Shown one piece after another: positions 1-9,296 of a stretch of DNA of 64,000 nucleotides. The notes beneath the pieces are model-generated. The model was not told where the DNA came from. It was given only the letters and a program-made list of their open reading frames with translations, and did not search any database. The DNA lies in NCBI GenBank assembly GCA_019448385.1, contig JAGTXO010000001.1, positions 682,001 to 746,000 on the forward strand, in the 5' to 3' direction. The position numbers and the translations under genes were made by a program. This stretch comes from Diacronema lutheri. Its lineage: Eukaryota > Haptophyta > Pavlovophyceae > Pavlovales > Pavlovaceae. How positions within the stretch are numbered: position 1 is the stretch's first letter; each line of letters begins with the position of its first letter.

Positions 1-63
1 ATGCAGATTGACGACCTCGGCACCGCACTTGCACGCGCGATGAATGTCACCGACGCCGTTTGA
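1..63 (+). CDS. Possible 3' end of a gene entering from the left edge
   Basis: The first frame is open from base 1 and reads 20 codons (an amphipathic stretch with IDDLGTALARAM) to a TGA at 61-63. This could be the last piece of a forward gene whose body lies left of the window. It would overlap the end of the reverse DDX27 gene by 17 bp, which fits the tight convergent spacing elsewhere here. It is too short to identify, and an open stretch of this length could be chance in GC-rich DNA. Confidence 0.25.
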   Translation: MQIDDLGTALARAMNVTDAV

Positions 64-2402
64 TGTGGCTTTGCTTCGAGTGGTTGGAGCGTCGGAAGGG
101 CTTGGTCGGCTTGGCCGTTCGCCCGCCCTCGACCTGAGCCACGCCCGCGCTCGCTGCGTCGGCCCTGGGCTTGTCGGCGCGCGGCCGCTTGGGCTTTGGC
201 GATTGGAACGGGCTCGCAGCCTTGGCGGACGCGCGCAGCCTGTCTGCCGTCGCCCGCGGGCTCTGCTTGGCAAGCGATTTTGCGGCCTTGGCGGCGCGCT
301 TGGCCTGGTGCAGCACCGCGCCTTCGTCGAGGCCGCTCTGCGCCGCGAGCTGCTTGGCCGCCTCGCGCTTGCGCTTCTGCTTGCGCGTGAGCTGTCGGTC
401 TGGCTCGCGCGCGCGGCCGGCGGGGCCATCCGCCGACTGCGCGCTGGCCGCGCCGCCCTTCGGCGGGCGCGTCGCGTGCACGGCGCGCACCGACGTCGGC
501 TCGTCGCGCTGCGCCTTGGCCTGCTGCTCCGCCTTGCCCGCCTTTGAGAGGAACCACGTCCTCCGCGGGCGGGTTCGGATCTCTTCGCGGTGCTGCAGAA
601 GATTTGATGCCCTGTTCGCCTGCATGCAGGGCGGATAGGGGGTGTGGATGCCGAGGGCGCGCGCGCAGGCGCGTGTGCGAGTGCCGCCGCGCTCCTCCTG
701 CACTCCAGTCGCGCGACCGCGCCCCATGCCCGGCCGGCAGTCGCGCCGCTGCCGCGGCCGCGCGCGCGCAACGCGCACCTCCATCTGCGCGACGCGCATC
801 TGCTTGTCCTCCTTCTCGCGCGCGTACGTCGCGCGCAACACCGGCTGGAGCGCAAGGATCTGCGCGCCCCACGCCTCGATGCTTCCGTCGGGCAGCACGC
901 GCGTCTTGACGGCGTGCGGCGCGCGCTGCACAACCTCCTCGAGAACGGTCTTGTCACTCCCGCTCACGAGCGAGATGGCGCGGCCGCCGCGGCCCGCACG
1001 CGCGGTGCGGCCGACGCGATGGATGTACGAGCGGATCGTCGCGGGCATTTGAAAATTGATCACCGTCTGCACGCCCGTAATGTCGAGGCCGCGGCTCGCG
1101 AGGTCGGTCGCGATTAAAAAGCGGCTGTCGCCGCGGCGAAAGCGCTCGAGCTCCTCGACGCGCTGCTGCTGCGAGAGCTCGCCGTGCAGCTCGCCCGCCT
1201 GCGCTCACCGCGCGCACCGCGCGCATCGCGCGCGCGCGCGAACGCGCGCAAAAGGCGGTGCCGTGGGCGCGCGCGCGCGCGCGCGCACCGCGCGCACCAG
1301 GCGGCAGGGCGGGGCGCCGAGCGCGCGCGCGCTCGCGTGCTGCGCGCGCCTTGAGCTCGCAGGCGCGCATGAGCGTGGCGAGCCGGTGCGCCTGCGTGCG
1401 CGAGCGCGTGAAGACGAGCACGCCCTCCGTGAACGAGCGTGTGCAGAGCGAGAGGAGCGCGGCCTCGCGCTCGGCCTGTGCCAAATGCTCGCCCAGCACC
1501 ACTCCGCCAAACGGCTGCGCCGTGCCGCCAGGCGCGTCGCTGTGCACGCGCACAAATTCCTGCACGAGCGTGCCCGCCACGCCCATGTCCTCGTTCACCT
1601 TGACCGTTGTCGGCCGGTTGAGCGACGCGGCGATCAGCTGCTCGACGGCAGGCGAGAGCGTCGCCGTGAAGAGGAGGGTTTGCCGGCCACGCGGCGTCAT
1701 CTTGATGATCTCGTCGAGCTCGGCGCGGAAGCCGAGCTCGAGCAGGCGGTCGGCCTCATCGAGCACGAGCACCTCGACCGACTCGAGCGTCACCGCCTGC
1801 GAGTTGCGCACGAGGTCGATCAGCCGGCCGGGCGTGCCGATCACGATGTCGGGCCGAGATCGGAGCTCCGCCTCCTGCGCCTTGAGCGAGAGGCCGCCGA
1901 CGACGAGCGCGGTCTGCACAGAGGTATACTTGGCGAGGCGCGATGTCATCGCATGGCACTGCATCCCCAGCTCGCGCGTGGGCAGCAGCACCAGCGCGGC
2001 CGTCGACGCGGAGCGCCGCGTGCGGACGAGCAGGCGCTCGAGGACAGGCAGCATAAACGCGGCCGTCTTGCCGCTGCCCGTGATGGCGGTGGCGCACACG
2101 TCGCCACCCGACATGATAACGGGGATAGCGAGCTCCTGCACCCGGGTCGGCTCGTCAAAGCCCGCGCTCTCCACCGCCTTGAGCAGTGGGCGCGAGAGCT
2201 TCAGGCTTGCGAACGACAGCCGCGGCTGCGGGCGCGCGCACTCGCCCGGCGCGTGCGTGCCGATCGGCCGGATCGAGCCGGAGGCTGGCAGGCCAAAAAA
2301 GACGTCGAGCATCTCGTCGTCCTCGTCGTCCGGCGCGGCCGCCTCTCCCACCACCGCGCCCCCCTCCTCGACGGTCATCACGAAGTCGTCCGTGAACGCC
2401 AT
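47..2402 (-). CDS. DDX27: DEAD-box RNA helicase, DDX27/Drs1 type
   Basis: Nucleolar ATP-dependent RNA helicase for large-subunit ribosome assembly. Three exons, 2402-1350, 1198-779 and 619-47, give 681 residues. The first exon carries the Q-motif region, Walker A (TGSGKT), PTRELG, TPGRL, DEAD (VLDEADRL) and SAT-type FTATLSP. The second carries GELHGELSQQQR, ATDLASRGLD and HRVGRTARAG. The third has the family-specific HREEIRTRPRRTWF segment and a Lys/Arg-rich tail expected of nucleolar Drs1. Placing the first intron by homology gives an uninterrupted LKA-GELHG join but requires a GC donor after AAG. The second intron is GT-AG (ATGGAG|GTGCGC). Start is the only Met at the acidic N-terminus. Family assignment is strong. 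Confidence 0.93.
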
Positions 2403-2510
2403 GCCTGCTGACCCACGTGGTAAGGGGTTTGTACTTTGTAGTTGTCACATGGGCGTGGGCGTGGCACGCCGATCTCGCGCGGCTTCACAAGACAGTCGGC
2501 GGACCGCGCC

Positions 2511-2520
2511 CTATATAGGC
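2511..2520. promoter_or_regulatory. TATA-like palindrome upstream of DDX27
   Basis: The stretch ctatatag stands out in a GC-rich spacer between the DDX27 start (2402) and the 3' end of the DHHC gene (2560). It lies about 110 bp upstream of the DDX27 start codon. It is a near palindrome, so strand cannot be assigned. Promoter role is inference only. Confidence 0.3.
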
Positions 2521-2559
2521 CAAGGAGTTGCGCCTCCGCGGGCGCTAGCGCGCCGCCGC

Positions 2560-3408
2560 TCATCGGCGAGCGGTCGCGTCTTTGGACGACGGAGCGCGGC
2601 CGCGCCACCTGCGCACAAAATTGGCCGTCGAATCACCGGCGACGCGCAGGTAGCACTGCCACGCGGCGAGCAGCGCGACGAGCGCGCACATGCCGGCCGT
2701 CGGCACGAAGAGCAGCGCGTATTCCTGCACGAGCCGGCACGCGGCATCAGGTCTTGGCCGGCTTGAGCGCCACCCGAACGACAGGTTGGCGACTGGGAGC
2801 GCGATGCATTCAAAAAACGGAGCAAATGAGACGCACGTCGCGTACGCGCACCCGGCAGCGGCGAACGCGAGGAAGCGGAGAAAACAGCCGCTGTTATGCG
2901 CGCCCACGCATTGTGCGATGAACGGACAGTGGTGATCGAAGCCGGCAATGCACGCCGCGCACGTGCGGCAGTGCTCCGTGCGGCGAGCCTGCGCACTGCC
3001 ACAATGCGCGCACGTAGTCGGGAGCCCGCGCACGCCCGGCGCAAGCGCGCGAGGCGACAGGAGGCACGCAAAGGCCCAGTTGATCACAGTCCCGAGCCAG
3101 AGCGCGTGCGCGACGAGGGCGTGCGCGACGACCACCGTCGTGCGCGGGTCGAGCGCGCGCACGTACGGGAGGAAGCGCGTCCTCCACATCCAGTAGGCAA
3201 GCGCACACGTCGCCGCGATAAGACACGCCGCCCCGCGGTCGACGATCCGCCCTGATGTCCGCCGGCTTGGCGCGAGCGCGGGGAAGAAAGACGTGAGCAC
3301 GCTTAGAGCGAGCGGGACCGAGACCAAAACAAGGACGCCCCATACGCACGCGACGATCGTGAGTACGCCCATCGTGCCGCCAGCGCGACCGGAACCGTAC
3401 GATACCAT
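2560..3408 (-). CDS. DHHC-type protein S-acyltransferase
   Basis: Membrane enzyme that transfers palmitate to protein cysteines. Single exon, 282 residues from ATG 3408 (an in-frame ATG at 3372 is an alternative). Two hydrophobic helices near the N-terminus, then the cysteine-rich domain with CAHCGSAQARRTEHC, CRTCAACIAGFDHHC and CPFIAQCVG. The catalytic DHHC is intact. Two more hydrophobic helices follow, and the tail is basic. This four-helix layout is standard for the family. The start codon is only 18 bp from that of the divergent SPATA17-like gene, so the pair must share a promoter. Its substrate cannot be told from the sequence. Confidence 0.88.
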   Translation of the reverse strand: MVSYGSGRAGGTMGVLTIVACVWGVLVLVSVPLALSVLTSFFPALAPSRRTSGRIVDRGAACLIAATCALAYWMWRTRFLPYVRALDPRTTVVVAHALVAHALWLGTVINWAFACLLSPRALAPGVRGLPTTCAHCGSAQARRTEHCRTCAACIAGFDHHCPFIAQCVGAHNSGCFLRFLAFAAAGCAYATCVSFAPFFECIALPVANLSFGWRSSRPRPDAACRLVQEYALLFVPTAGMCALVALLAAWQCYLRVAGDSTANFVRRWRGRAPSSKDATARR

Positions 3409-3426
3409 AGGAGCGCGTAACGGGCG

Positions 3427-4698
3427 ATGGAGGGGACCTGGGTGAACACATTGGCGCCGCGACGAATGGAGGGGGGTCGCCTCGCGCGGCAGCTTGCGGC
3501 GAACAAGGAGGCCATCATTACGGAGTATCTCCATCGCACGCAGCTCGCCGACGACGCCCGCGAGCGCGAGACCGCCGCGACGGTGCGAATACAAGCGAGC
3601 TGGCGCGCGCACATCACGCGCTTGCTGCTCGCGGAGTGGAACGGCAACGCGCTCCACGTGCAGCGCGTGTACAGGGGGCACGTGGGCAGGGTGCTCGTCA
3701 GCGCGGCGCGACGTGAGCGGCGCATCTACTGGCAGCGCGTGTACTTCAGCCACTGCGCCACATCAATTCAGAAGTGGTGAGCGCTCGCGCGGCCACCGCC
3801 GCCGCGCGGAGGCGGGGCGCGGGGCGGGCGCCGGCGGCCGCCGCGCGCGCGCGCGGCAGCTCCGCATTGACGGATGCTCATCCGCGCCGCGCGCCGCGCC
3901 GCGCGCACCGGCGCTGCGCCGCCGTTCAGGTTCCGCGCGTACCACTCGCGCCGCTACAAGCACAACTACTACGCGCGTAAGGCGTACATCGCGGCGGTGG
4001 TGGGCAAGTCGGACAGCCTGCGGCGCGAGCTCGAGCAGCACTTGCAGGCGCAGGTAGACGAGGCCATCGCGACGCAGGAGCTCAAGGCGCGCTCCGAGGT
4101 CGAGGCGCTCTCCGCCAAGCTGCACCATCTCGTCTCGACAAAGACTGTCGCGGGCATCTACAACTCGCCGATGCACGACGGCTTCTTGCCGACCGCCTTC
4201 TCGATCCCCGTCGAGCAACATTTGCGCAACGCCATTAAGCCGCAGCTGCGCGAGGACATGCGCCGCTCAGCCAAGGGCAAGCTGATGAACACGAAGCCAC
4301 AGCTCTCGCTCGCGCCCTCCGAGCCGTACGTCTCGCGCGATGAGCGGCGGCGCGAGCACGAGCGCGCGAGCAAGTTGGGGTTCGTGGCGGGCAATTTCAA
4401 CAATTCGGCCAAGGCGAGCGGCCCCTTCGCCGACGCGCAGCTGTCAATCCAGGCGGGCTTGCCGTACGTGGACGGCAACAAGTTGCAGCTGACGCGCGCA
4501 ACCAACAAGTCCTCGTGGGTTTCGTCAAAGGCGCGCGCGCGCGCGCTTCGCGCCCGCGCGCGCCTGGCGCCGCCGCGCACCTCTCCGTGCGCCCTCAGCG
4601 GCCTCACCGCGGTGCTCGCAATGTGCGTCGCGCGCGCTCTCGCCGCGCAGCCATTTCACACGGCCGTGCCGTCGAACAAGCTGCTCGAGGGGCAGTGA
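3427..4698 (+). CDS. SPATA17: SPATA17-like IQ-motif ciliary protein
   Basis: IQ-motif protein of the motile cilium, probably binding calmodulin-like light chains. Exons 3427-3776, 3930-4530 and 4651-4698 give 332 residues. IQ-like segments occur at TVRIQASWRAH, ALHVQRVYRGH and TSIQKWFRAYH, the last spanning the first intron. The block KLHHLVSTKTVAGIYNSP matches the hallmark of SPATA17 (KMHYLLSTKQIPGIYNSP in the human protein, from memory). The last exon (PFHTAVPSNKLLEGQ) resembles the SPATA17 C-terminus. Intron 1 is GT-AG. Intron 2 is 120 bp, in frame and without a stop, and would start with GC after AAAG, so retention as coding sequence is possible. It is one of several flagellar genes in this window. 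Confidence 0.85.
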
Positions 4699-4808
4699 CG
4701 AGCGAGCGTGAGCGCTGTCGCTAGGCAACCACAGGGCGACAAAGGGGGTGGGGGGTGGGGGGTGGGGGGGGGGGGGGGGGGGGTTGCCTTGCGACAGCGC
4801 TCACGGGT

Positions 4809-4840
<32 letters not shown>

Positions 4841-4877
4841 CGAGAGAGGGGGCAGGTTTGGTGGGTTGGGCATTGGC
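4841..4877 (-). repeat. Introner-like 37-bp repeat, copy A
   Basis: Identical over 37 bases to 17245-17281. Both copies sit next to a long G run (32 G here, 24 G in the other), that is poly-C on the reverse strand. Copy B lies inside an intron of the Armadillo gene. Copy A directly follows a coding-like reverse-strand stretch, at a point where a GT donor (gtgccgg) could begin an intron. Confidence 0.7.
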
Positions 4878-5078
4878 CGGCACGATGACCGCGAGGATGA
4901 TGCCCTTCTTCTCGCCGGAGAGCGGAAAGTAGAACTGCGTCTGCGAGTGCAACCCCGCGGGCACGCGGATGGCCGCCGCCCTCGCGTCGGCCGCGCGCGA
5001 GTCGCCGGGGACGAACACATACTTGATCTCGAGCGTGCGCCCCGTGCCGCGCTGTTCGCGTACCCACTCGCTCGTCAC
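4878..5078 (-). pseudogene. Orphan exon-like fragment, unidentified
   Basis: The reverse strand reads a plausible mixed beta-type protein segment containing EIKYVFVPGDSRA, RVPAGLHSQTQFYF and PLSGEKKGIILAVIVP. A splice-acceptor-like gcag precedes it and a donor-like gtgccg follows it, then the shared 37-bp repeat and poly-C. No start, stop or neighbouring exon can be joined: SPATA17 ends at 4698 on one side and the PUB-domain gene begins at 5138 on the other. I do not recognise the family. It is best described as a stranded exon copy; a short unrecognised gene is the alternative. Confidence 0.4.
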
Positions 5079-5137
5079 TGCTCCACAGGGCGCTCCGGAG
5101 CCCAAGGGAGAAGACACTGAGTGCACTCCATGACTGG

Positions 5138-5749
5138 ATGTCTTTGAGAGTTTCCAACGGCTGCCTCTCGAAGAGGCGCGCCGCGTGCGTGCATCTGGCC
5201 GATCCAACGGTGATGTGTGAGGACCAGCAGCTGAAGGTTGCGCTCGCGCTCCTCGATGAGAACCGGACCGATCCGCTGAACGCGGGTGTGGAGCTGTGCC
5301 TCAAGATTCTGTTGAACGTTGTGGCCGCGCCGGCGGAGCCAAAGTTTCGCCAGATCCGCACAACCAACGCGCGCGTGAAGGACACGCTCTGGACCCTTCG
5401 AGGCGGCCGGCTCGCGCTGCTCGCCGCTGGCTTTGTCGAGTCGGGGGAGAGCATCGTCATGGACAATGTCGACGTGCCGCGCATCGAGCGCGTGATTGCC
5501 GCGCTCAAGCAGCTGCTCGCCGCGCGTCTCGAGCGAGATTGCTCCGCTAAGCGCGCGCATGCGGACGCCGTCCGACTTTCGCAGCAAAAGTCGGTGGAGG
5601 AGCGGAGCAACATGAAGCTCTCAATCTCGGACGATGCGGCATCCCGTCGCGAGCCTGGATGGCGCCCACAGGTCAGCGCTGCCGCTGCGAAGGGTGGCAG
5701 CACGATCACGACTGCGACTGACATAGGCGCGAGTGGCGACTGTTGCTGA
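5138..5749 (+). CDS. PUB (PUG) domain protein
   Basis: 203 residues, single exon. Residues about 45-125 form a PUB domain: GVELCLKILLNVV, EPKFRQIRTTNARVKDTLW, then RGGRLALLAAGFVES. PUB domains bind the C-terminus of p97/VCP-type ATPases and link partners to ubiquitin-dependent unfolding. The rest is a basic linker and a low-complexity tail ending in DCC, which could be prenylated but is not a clear CaaX box. A second in-frame Met at 5213 begins closer to the domain. Upstream exons cannot be excluded because the region before 5138 is rearranged. Domain call is firm; specific partner unknown. Confidence 0.8.
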   Translation: MSLRVSNGCLSKRRAACVHLADPTVMCEDQQLKVALALLDENRTDPLNAGVELCLKILLNVVAAPAEPKFRQIRTTNARVKDTLWTLRGGRLALLAAGFVESGESIVMDNVDVPRIERVIAALKQLLAARLERDCSAKRAHADAVRLSQQKSVEERSNMKLSISDDAASRREPGWRPQVSAAAAKGGSTITTATDIGASGDCC

Positions 5750-5857
5750 GGCACTGGTGCGCGTGCAGGCCGCGTGGGATCTGCGGGATGCCTTCCAAGG
5801 GCGCGTCCTACGGGATCTTGGCTTCGGTCGATCGACATCATTCTGTTGACGTAAATT

Positions 5858-6805
5858 TCATCCGCCGCCCCGGCCCCGCATCGCCCCAGCCCGCGTTACC
5901 GTCGGACCCGGGTCGGATGTTGCGGTCAGCTCGGGCGGCAAGACGTTGGCCCACAGCGCCAGTTGCTCGAAGCGTTTCCTCGCCCACTTTGCTTTGCCCT
6001 CCTCCTCCTCCTTCATCTGTGCCGGGTGCGTGTACGGCACGTGGAACGCGCCGATTTTTGCGCCACGCCACAGGACAGCGCGCACGTATGGCACGACCTG
6101 CGCGTCCCACAGAGGGCCCGCAAAGTCGAGCCAGGCGGGCGCCAAGCGCGCGTCGAAAAGCACCGGCCCAAAGGTCCAATCTAGGCCATGGGGGAAGCCT
6201 CGCGGCCCAGCCAGCGAGTCGATCAGCAGGTTTGCGAACACTTCCTGGTGGTATTGCTCGCGCGGGTACGTTGCCGCAAATTGCGCGTCAGCCCGCGACG
6301 GGATGACGATGTCGAGGCGCTCGCTCCGGAGATAGGCGGCTGCTTTGCGCATCCAAAAGACCATGCCAAGCTTCTCTGGTTCGAAGAAGCCGATGACGTG
6401 CTGCGGGCCCGCAGCGCCTCGCCGCAGGGCGATGGCGAGCTCAATGCCCTCGCGCAGCGCGGCGCCTTTTTTGCCCTGGTGCGCCTGTTGGACGACGTGG
6501 GCGCCGGTCTTGCGCAAGCGCTCGCGGATGGTATCGCCAGACGCGTCGACGACGATTGTCGGGATGCGCCACCTGGCGGCCTCTGCAAGTGACTTGACCG
6601 CCAGGTGGAAGCGCGGCTCGGCCTCTGAGCCGAAAAAGGTCGTCACAACGAGCGTGAGGCCGAAGTCCTCACCCGTCACATTCGGTTGCGGCCGCGCCCC
6701 GAAGAGCGCGGCGCGCGCGAGCGGCCAGCAGGCGAGCACAAGCATGAGCAACATGCACAGGGTCCACGCCCGCACCGTCCTCACGTGTCGCCAACGCGTC
6801 GCCAT
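5858..6805 (-). CDS. Type II membrane glycosyltransferase-like protein
   Basis: 315 residues, single exon. A short basic N-terminus and one hydrophobic anchor (WTLCMLLMLVLACWPLARAA, about residues 15-34) suggest a Golgi type II protein. The lumenal part has a GT-A-like order: strand LTLVVTTFFG, strand PTIVVDASGD, a basic QQAHQGKKGAALREGIELA helix, then HVIGFFEPEK where a DxD motif would normally lie, and DIVIPSRAD. This resembles small eukaryotic and bacterial glycosyltransferase-like proteins, but the metal-binding DxD is not evident (FFEPEK instead). Acceptor and donor are unknown. It converges with the PUB gene at a 108-bp spacing. Confidence 0.6.
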   Translation of the reverse strand: MATRWRHVRTVRAWTLCMLLMLVLACWPLARAALFGARPQPNVTGEDFGLTLVVTTFFGSEAEPRFHLAVKSLAEAARWRIPTIVVDASGDTIRERLRKTGAHVVQQAHQGKKGAALREGIELAIALRRGAAGPQHVIGFFEPEKLGMVFWMRKAAAYLRSERLDIVIPSRADAQFAATYPREQYHQEVFANLLIDSLAGPRGFPHGLDWTFGPVLFDARLAPAWLDFAGPLWDAQVVPYVRAVLWRGAKIGAFHVPYTHPAQMKEEEEGKAKWARKRFEQLALWANVLPPELTATSDPGPTVTRAGAMRGRGGG

Positions 6806-6877
6806 GCCTTCTTATTGAATTGTTTCAAATCCGAATACCGCCTTTTTCTGCGCCCGTGACGAAACGCAAGCACACAA

Positions 6878-8031
6878 ATGGCAGGGGACGCTGGCACGAG
6901 ACCGAGCCGTCTCTCGCTGGTCTGCCTGCTGGCGCTGCCCTACACGGGCATGGCGGTCCGCTGGCCCGCCCAGCAGCTGCGTAGGCCGACTTTTCATCGC
7001 CACCTGCCCTCGTTCGCGCAAGGGCCCGACCTGCCCACGCTCCGCGAGCAGATCAACGGCGCCGCGCGAGAGCTCGAGGCCGCCGTTGCGGCCGAGGACT
7101 TCCCCAGCGCATGCGCTCTACGTGATCGCATCCGCGGCCTGAGCACGCGCGATCCTCAGCACCGTTTTGATGAGATCTCCCGCGCGCTCGAGGCCGCCGT
7201 TGCGGTCGAGGACTACCGCGCGGCCGCCGAGCTGCACAACGACTTGCTCTACGTGAAGCACCACCTGCCCCAATTTCAGCTCGCGGGGCTGTGGCGCGGC
7301 CTGTACCCGCACCACGGCGAGGAGGTGATCCGCATACGCTACGCGCGTGACGATCCGAACCAGCTTGTCGCCATCAAGGTGACCGGTGACGCGCACGTAC
7401 CGCGCGGAGAGATGACGTTCACCGCGAGCCTCCACAACATCCATTCGGCAAAGGTTTGGCACCGTCGCTCCGCTTTTCCCCGCTCGCCCCCGCGCTCGGC
7501 TCGGCTAGCACGCGCGCGCGCTCAACCTCGCTCGGCCCCGGCCCCCCGTTTGCACCGTGCGAACGGCTCGCGCGCGAGAGCAGGGCGTGCAGCATCAGGG
7601 GCAGGTGAGCTCATTCCCCGGCAAGGGCCAATGCGCTCACGCCGGCTTCCAGGATCCGCAGCTGGTGAATGGAGGTGAGCGCTCTCCGCGCGCGTCACGC
7701 TGCGCCCCTCGCTTCGGCCGTGCTTTTCGTCTCTGACCTTCTGCCCCTCCCCCCCCCCCCCCCCCCCCCCCATTTCCACCCCCAAAAACCAATGCCCCGG
7801 GCGCTCGCGTGCGCAGAGCTCTTCCTGTTCGTGGGTGGCAGCGTCGGCTTCCAGTGGGAGCCATTCGGCACGACGATTCTTTTTCACCGCGTGGATGGGA
7901 TGGAGGCGGAGGTGATCGAGGAGCTCGAGGCCGCGCGAAGCAGCGCCGAGTGCGGGGATGGCGCTGCGTGGGACCTCGAGTGTACTCTCGATGCGATCCT
8001 CGACCTGAACGGCGAGGGCGGCGCCTTCTGA
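6878..8031 (+). CDS. EXECUTER-like protein (UVR motifs plus cyclin-D1-binding fold)
   Basis: Exons 6878-7453, 7599-7674 and 7817-8031 give 288 residues. An N-terminal hydrophobic stretch (LSLVCLLALPYTGMA) suggests ER entry on the way to the plastid. Two UVR-type helical motifs follow (LEAAVAAEDFPSACALRDRI; LEAAVAVEDYRAAAELHNDL). The rest matches the PF12014 domain of plant EXECUTER and FBXO31 proteins: GLYPHHGEEVIRI, AIKVTGDAHVPRG, QCAHAGFQDPQLVNGE, FGTTILFHRV. In plants, EXECUTER proteins report singlet oxygen from thylakoids. The 76-bp middle exon was placed by homology; both introns are GT-AG and the second holds a 23-C run. Function in this alga is by analogy. Confidence 0.75.
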
Positions 8032-8212
8032 CGGAACATTAACTTGCTGTCCCGTGGACGTGGCTGCACTGCTGAACTGCACGCCCGGGGTGAGGGGCGA
8101 GGAGAGAAAGGGGTCCTCAGCCCTTCCTTTCGATCCATCAGCCTGGACCCTCGCCGCATGCGCCCGTGGCGCGCATGCTCGGGCTTCGCGCGCCGGCTCG
8201 CTGGCGCGCCGC

Positions 8213-9218
8213 CTAGGCAGTGAGGCGGTCCATGATCGCCTTGACCTCCGCGGTCGTGTAAATGTGGAAGACGGGTTGCCTGGCCGAGCCCGGCACGTAG
8301 TGGCATGCGAATTTGAGCGGCTCGGGTGCGTCGGCCTCCGGCAGCGTCACGCTCGAGACGGAGATGTTGGTGTCGGAGATCTTCTCCTCCATCACCTGCT
8401 TAAGCGTGGCGACGGCAAGCGCCTCGGCCTGCCCAAGCGTCATGTCCTTCTTGTACGCCTCCTGCAGCGCGGTCTGCGCGCCCTCGGACGCCGAGCCGAT
8501 CGCCTTCGCGTCGTACCTCGACGACGTGCCGCTCGGGTCAGTGTGGAAGAGCTGCGGGCCGTGCTCGTCCCACGCGGCAATGAGCAGGCTGACGCCGAAA
8601 GGTCGGCTCATCGACGCCTCGTCCGTCTCGCCGAACCCCAGCGCCAGGTCGCAGATCGACTGCGTGAGCGCCTCGGCGAGCATGGGCTCGTTGAAGGCAA
8701 AGCGGTGGTACTGCGCGCGGCGCACAGCGAGAAAGGACCGGACCCGCGCGGGGCGGCGCAACGCGTCAGCTTTGCGCAAACGGGCAGCGCCTCGCCGGCC
8801 TCTTCCCGCGTGCCGCGCACCTGCGCCTCGGTGCGCGCGTGCTCAACGAGCGTGCGCGCGTCCGCGGTCAGCCCACTCATCGCCACGCCAATGTGCGAGT
8901 CGACCTCGGCGATCTTCTCGACGCTGGCGGGCTCGAGGAGCGGCGACGAGATGCGCTTCTCCACGGCAAGGACCACGCCCTCGTTCGTGCGCACGCCCAC
9001 GACGGTGGACCCCAGCTTGATCGCCTCGATCGCGTACTCGACCTGGAAGAGGCGACCCTCGGGGCTGAACGTGTTCACGCCCCGATCGTACTCGCTCCTG
9101 CGCGGCGCGGCGGCGCGCGCCGGCGTGCCTGCGCGTGAGCGTGGAACGCGCGCCCGGCGCGGAATGCGCGCGCTCGCCGCCCACGCCCCAGCGAGCGCGC
9201 ACACCGTGTCATAAACAT
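8213..9218 (-). CDS. PSMA5: 20S proteasome subunit alpha type 5
   Basis: Outer-ring subunit of the 20S proteasome. Exons 9218-9205, 9097-8821 and 8710-8213 give 262 residues. The first exon is only 14 nt (MFMT plus two bases) and joins to [20 protein letters not shown], the family signature. Later blocks [52 protein letters not shown] and [10 protein letters not shown] are diagnostic for alpha5. Splice joins (R|S and Q|Y) restore the expected alignment with human PSMA5. Both introns are GT-AG. Slightly longer than the human protein (241) because of a C-terminal region insertion. Divergent from the thioredoxin reductase gene with 78 bp between starts. Confidence 0.95.
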
Positions 9219-9296
9219 GGCGACCGGTTGGTCCGCGCGTGCGCTGCGAGCGCAGGCGCGAGAGCAAAAGGTGAAAAGGAGCGCTGTGGAATCGCG
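9219..9296. promoter_or_regulatory. Bidirectional promoter region, PSMA5 / Trx-TrxR
   Basis: Only 78 bp separate the two divergent start codons, so transcription and both 5' leaders must be controlled from here or from inside the coding regions. No TATA box is visible. Confidence 0.5.

Larger units (their letters stand above)
4692..5081. repeat. Segment bounded by 15-bp inverted repeats, with a nested 24-bp inverted repeat
   Basis: Outer arms gcagtgacgagcgag lie at 4692-4706 (forward) and 5067-5081 (reverse complement). The left arm covers the SPATA17 stop codon. Nested arms at 4707-4730 and 4782-4805 match at 23 of 24 positions and enclose a G-rich loop with a 20-G run (4764-4783). A 32-G run follows at 4809-4840, then a 37-bp repeat. 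On the reverse strand 5078-4880 reads as a coding-like exon. The arrangement looks like an inserted or rearranged gene fragment. No target duplication was found. Confidence 0.6.

Noticed and set aside
4764-4840. G runs of 20 and 32 bases as possible assembly artefacts
   Set aside because: Similar runs recur in several introns with consistent strand orientation, so they are probably real, though exact lengths may be unreliable.
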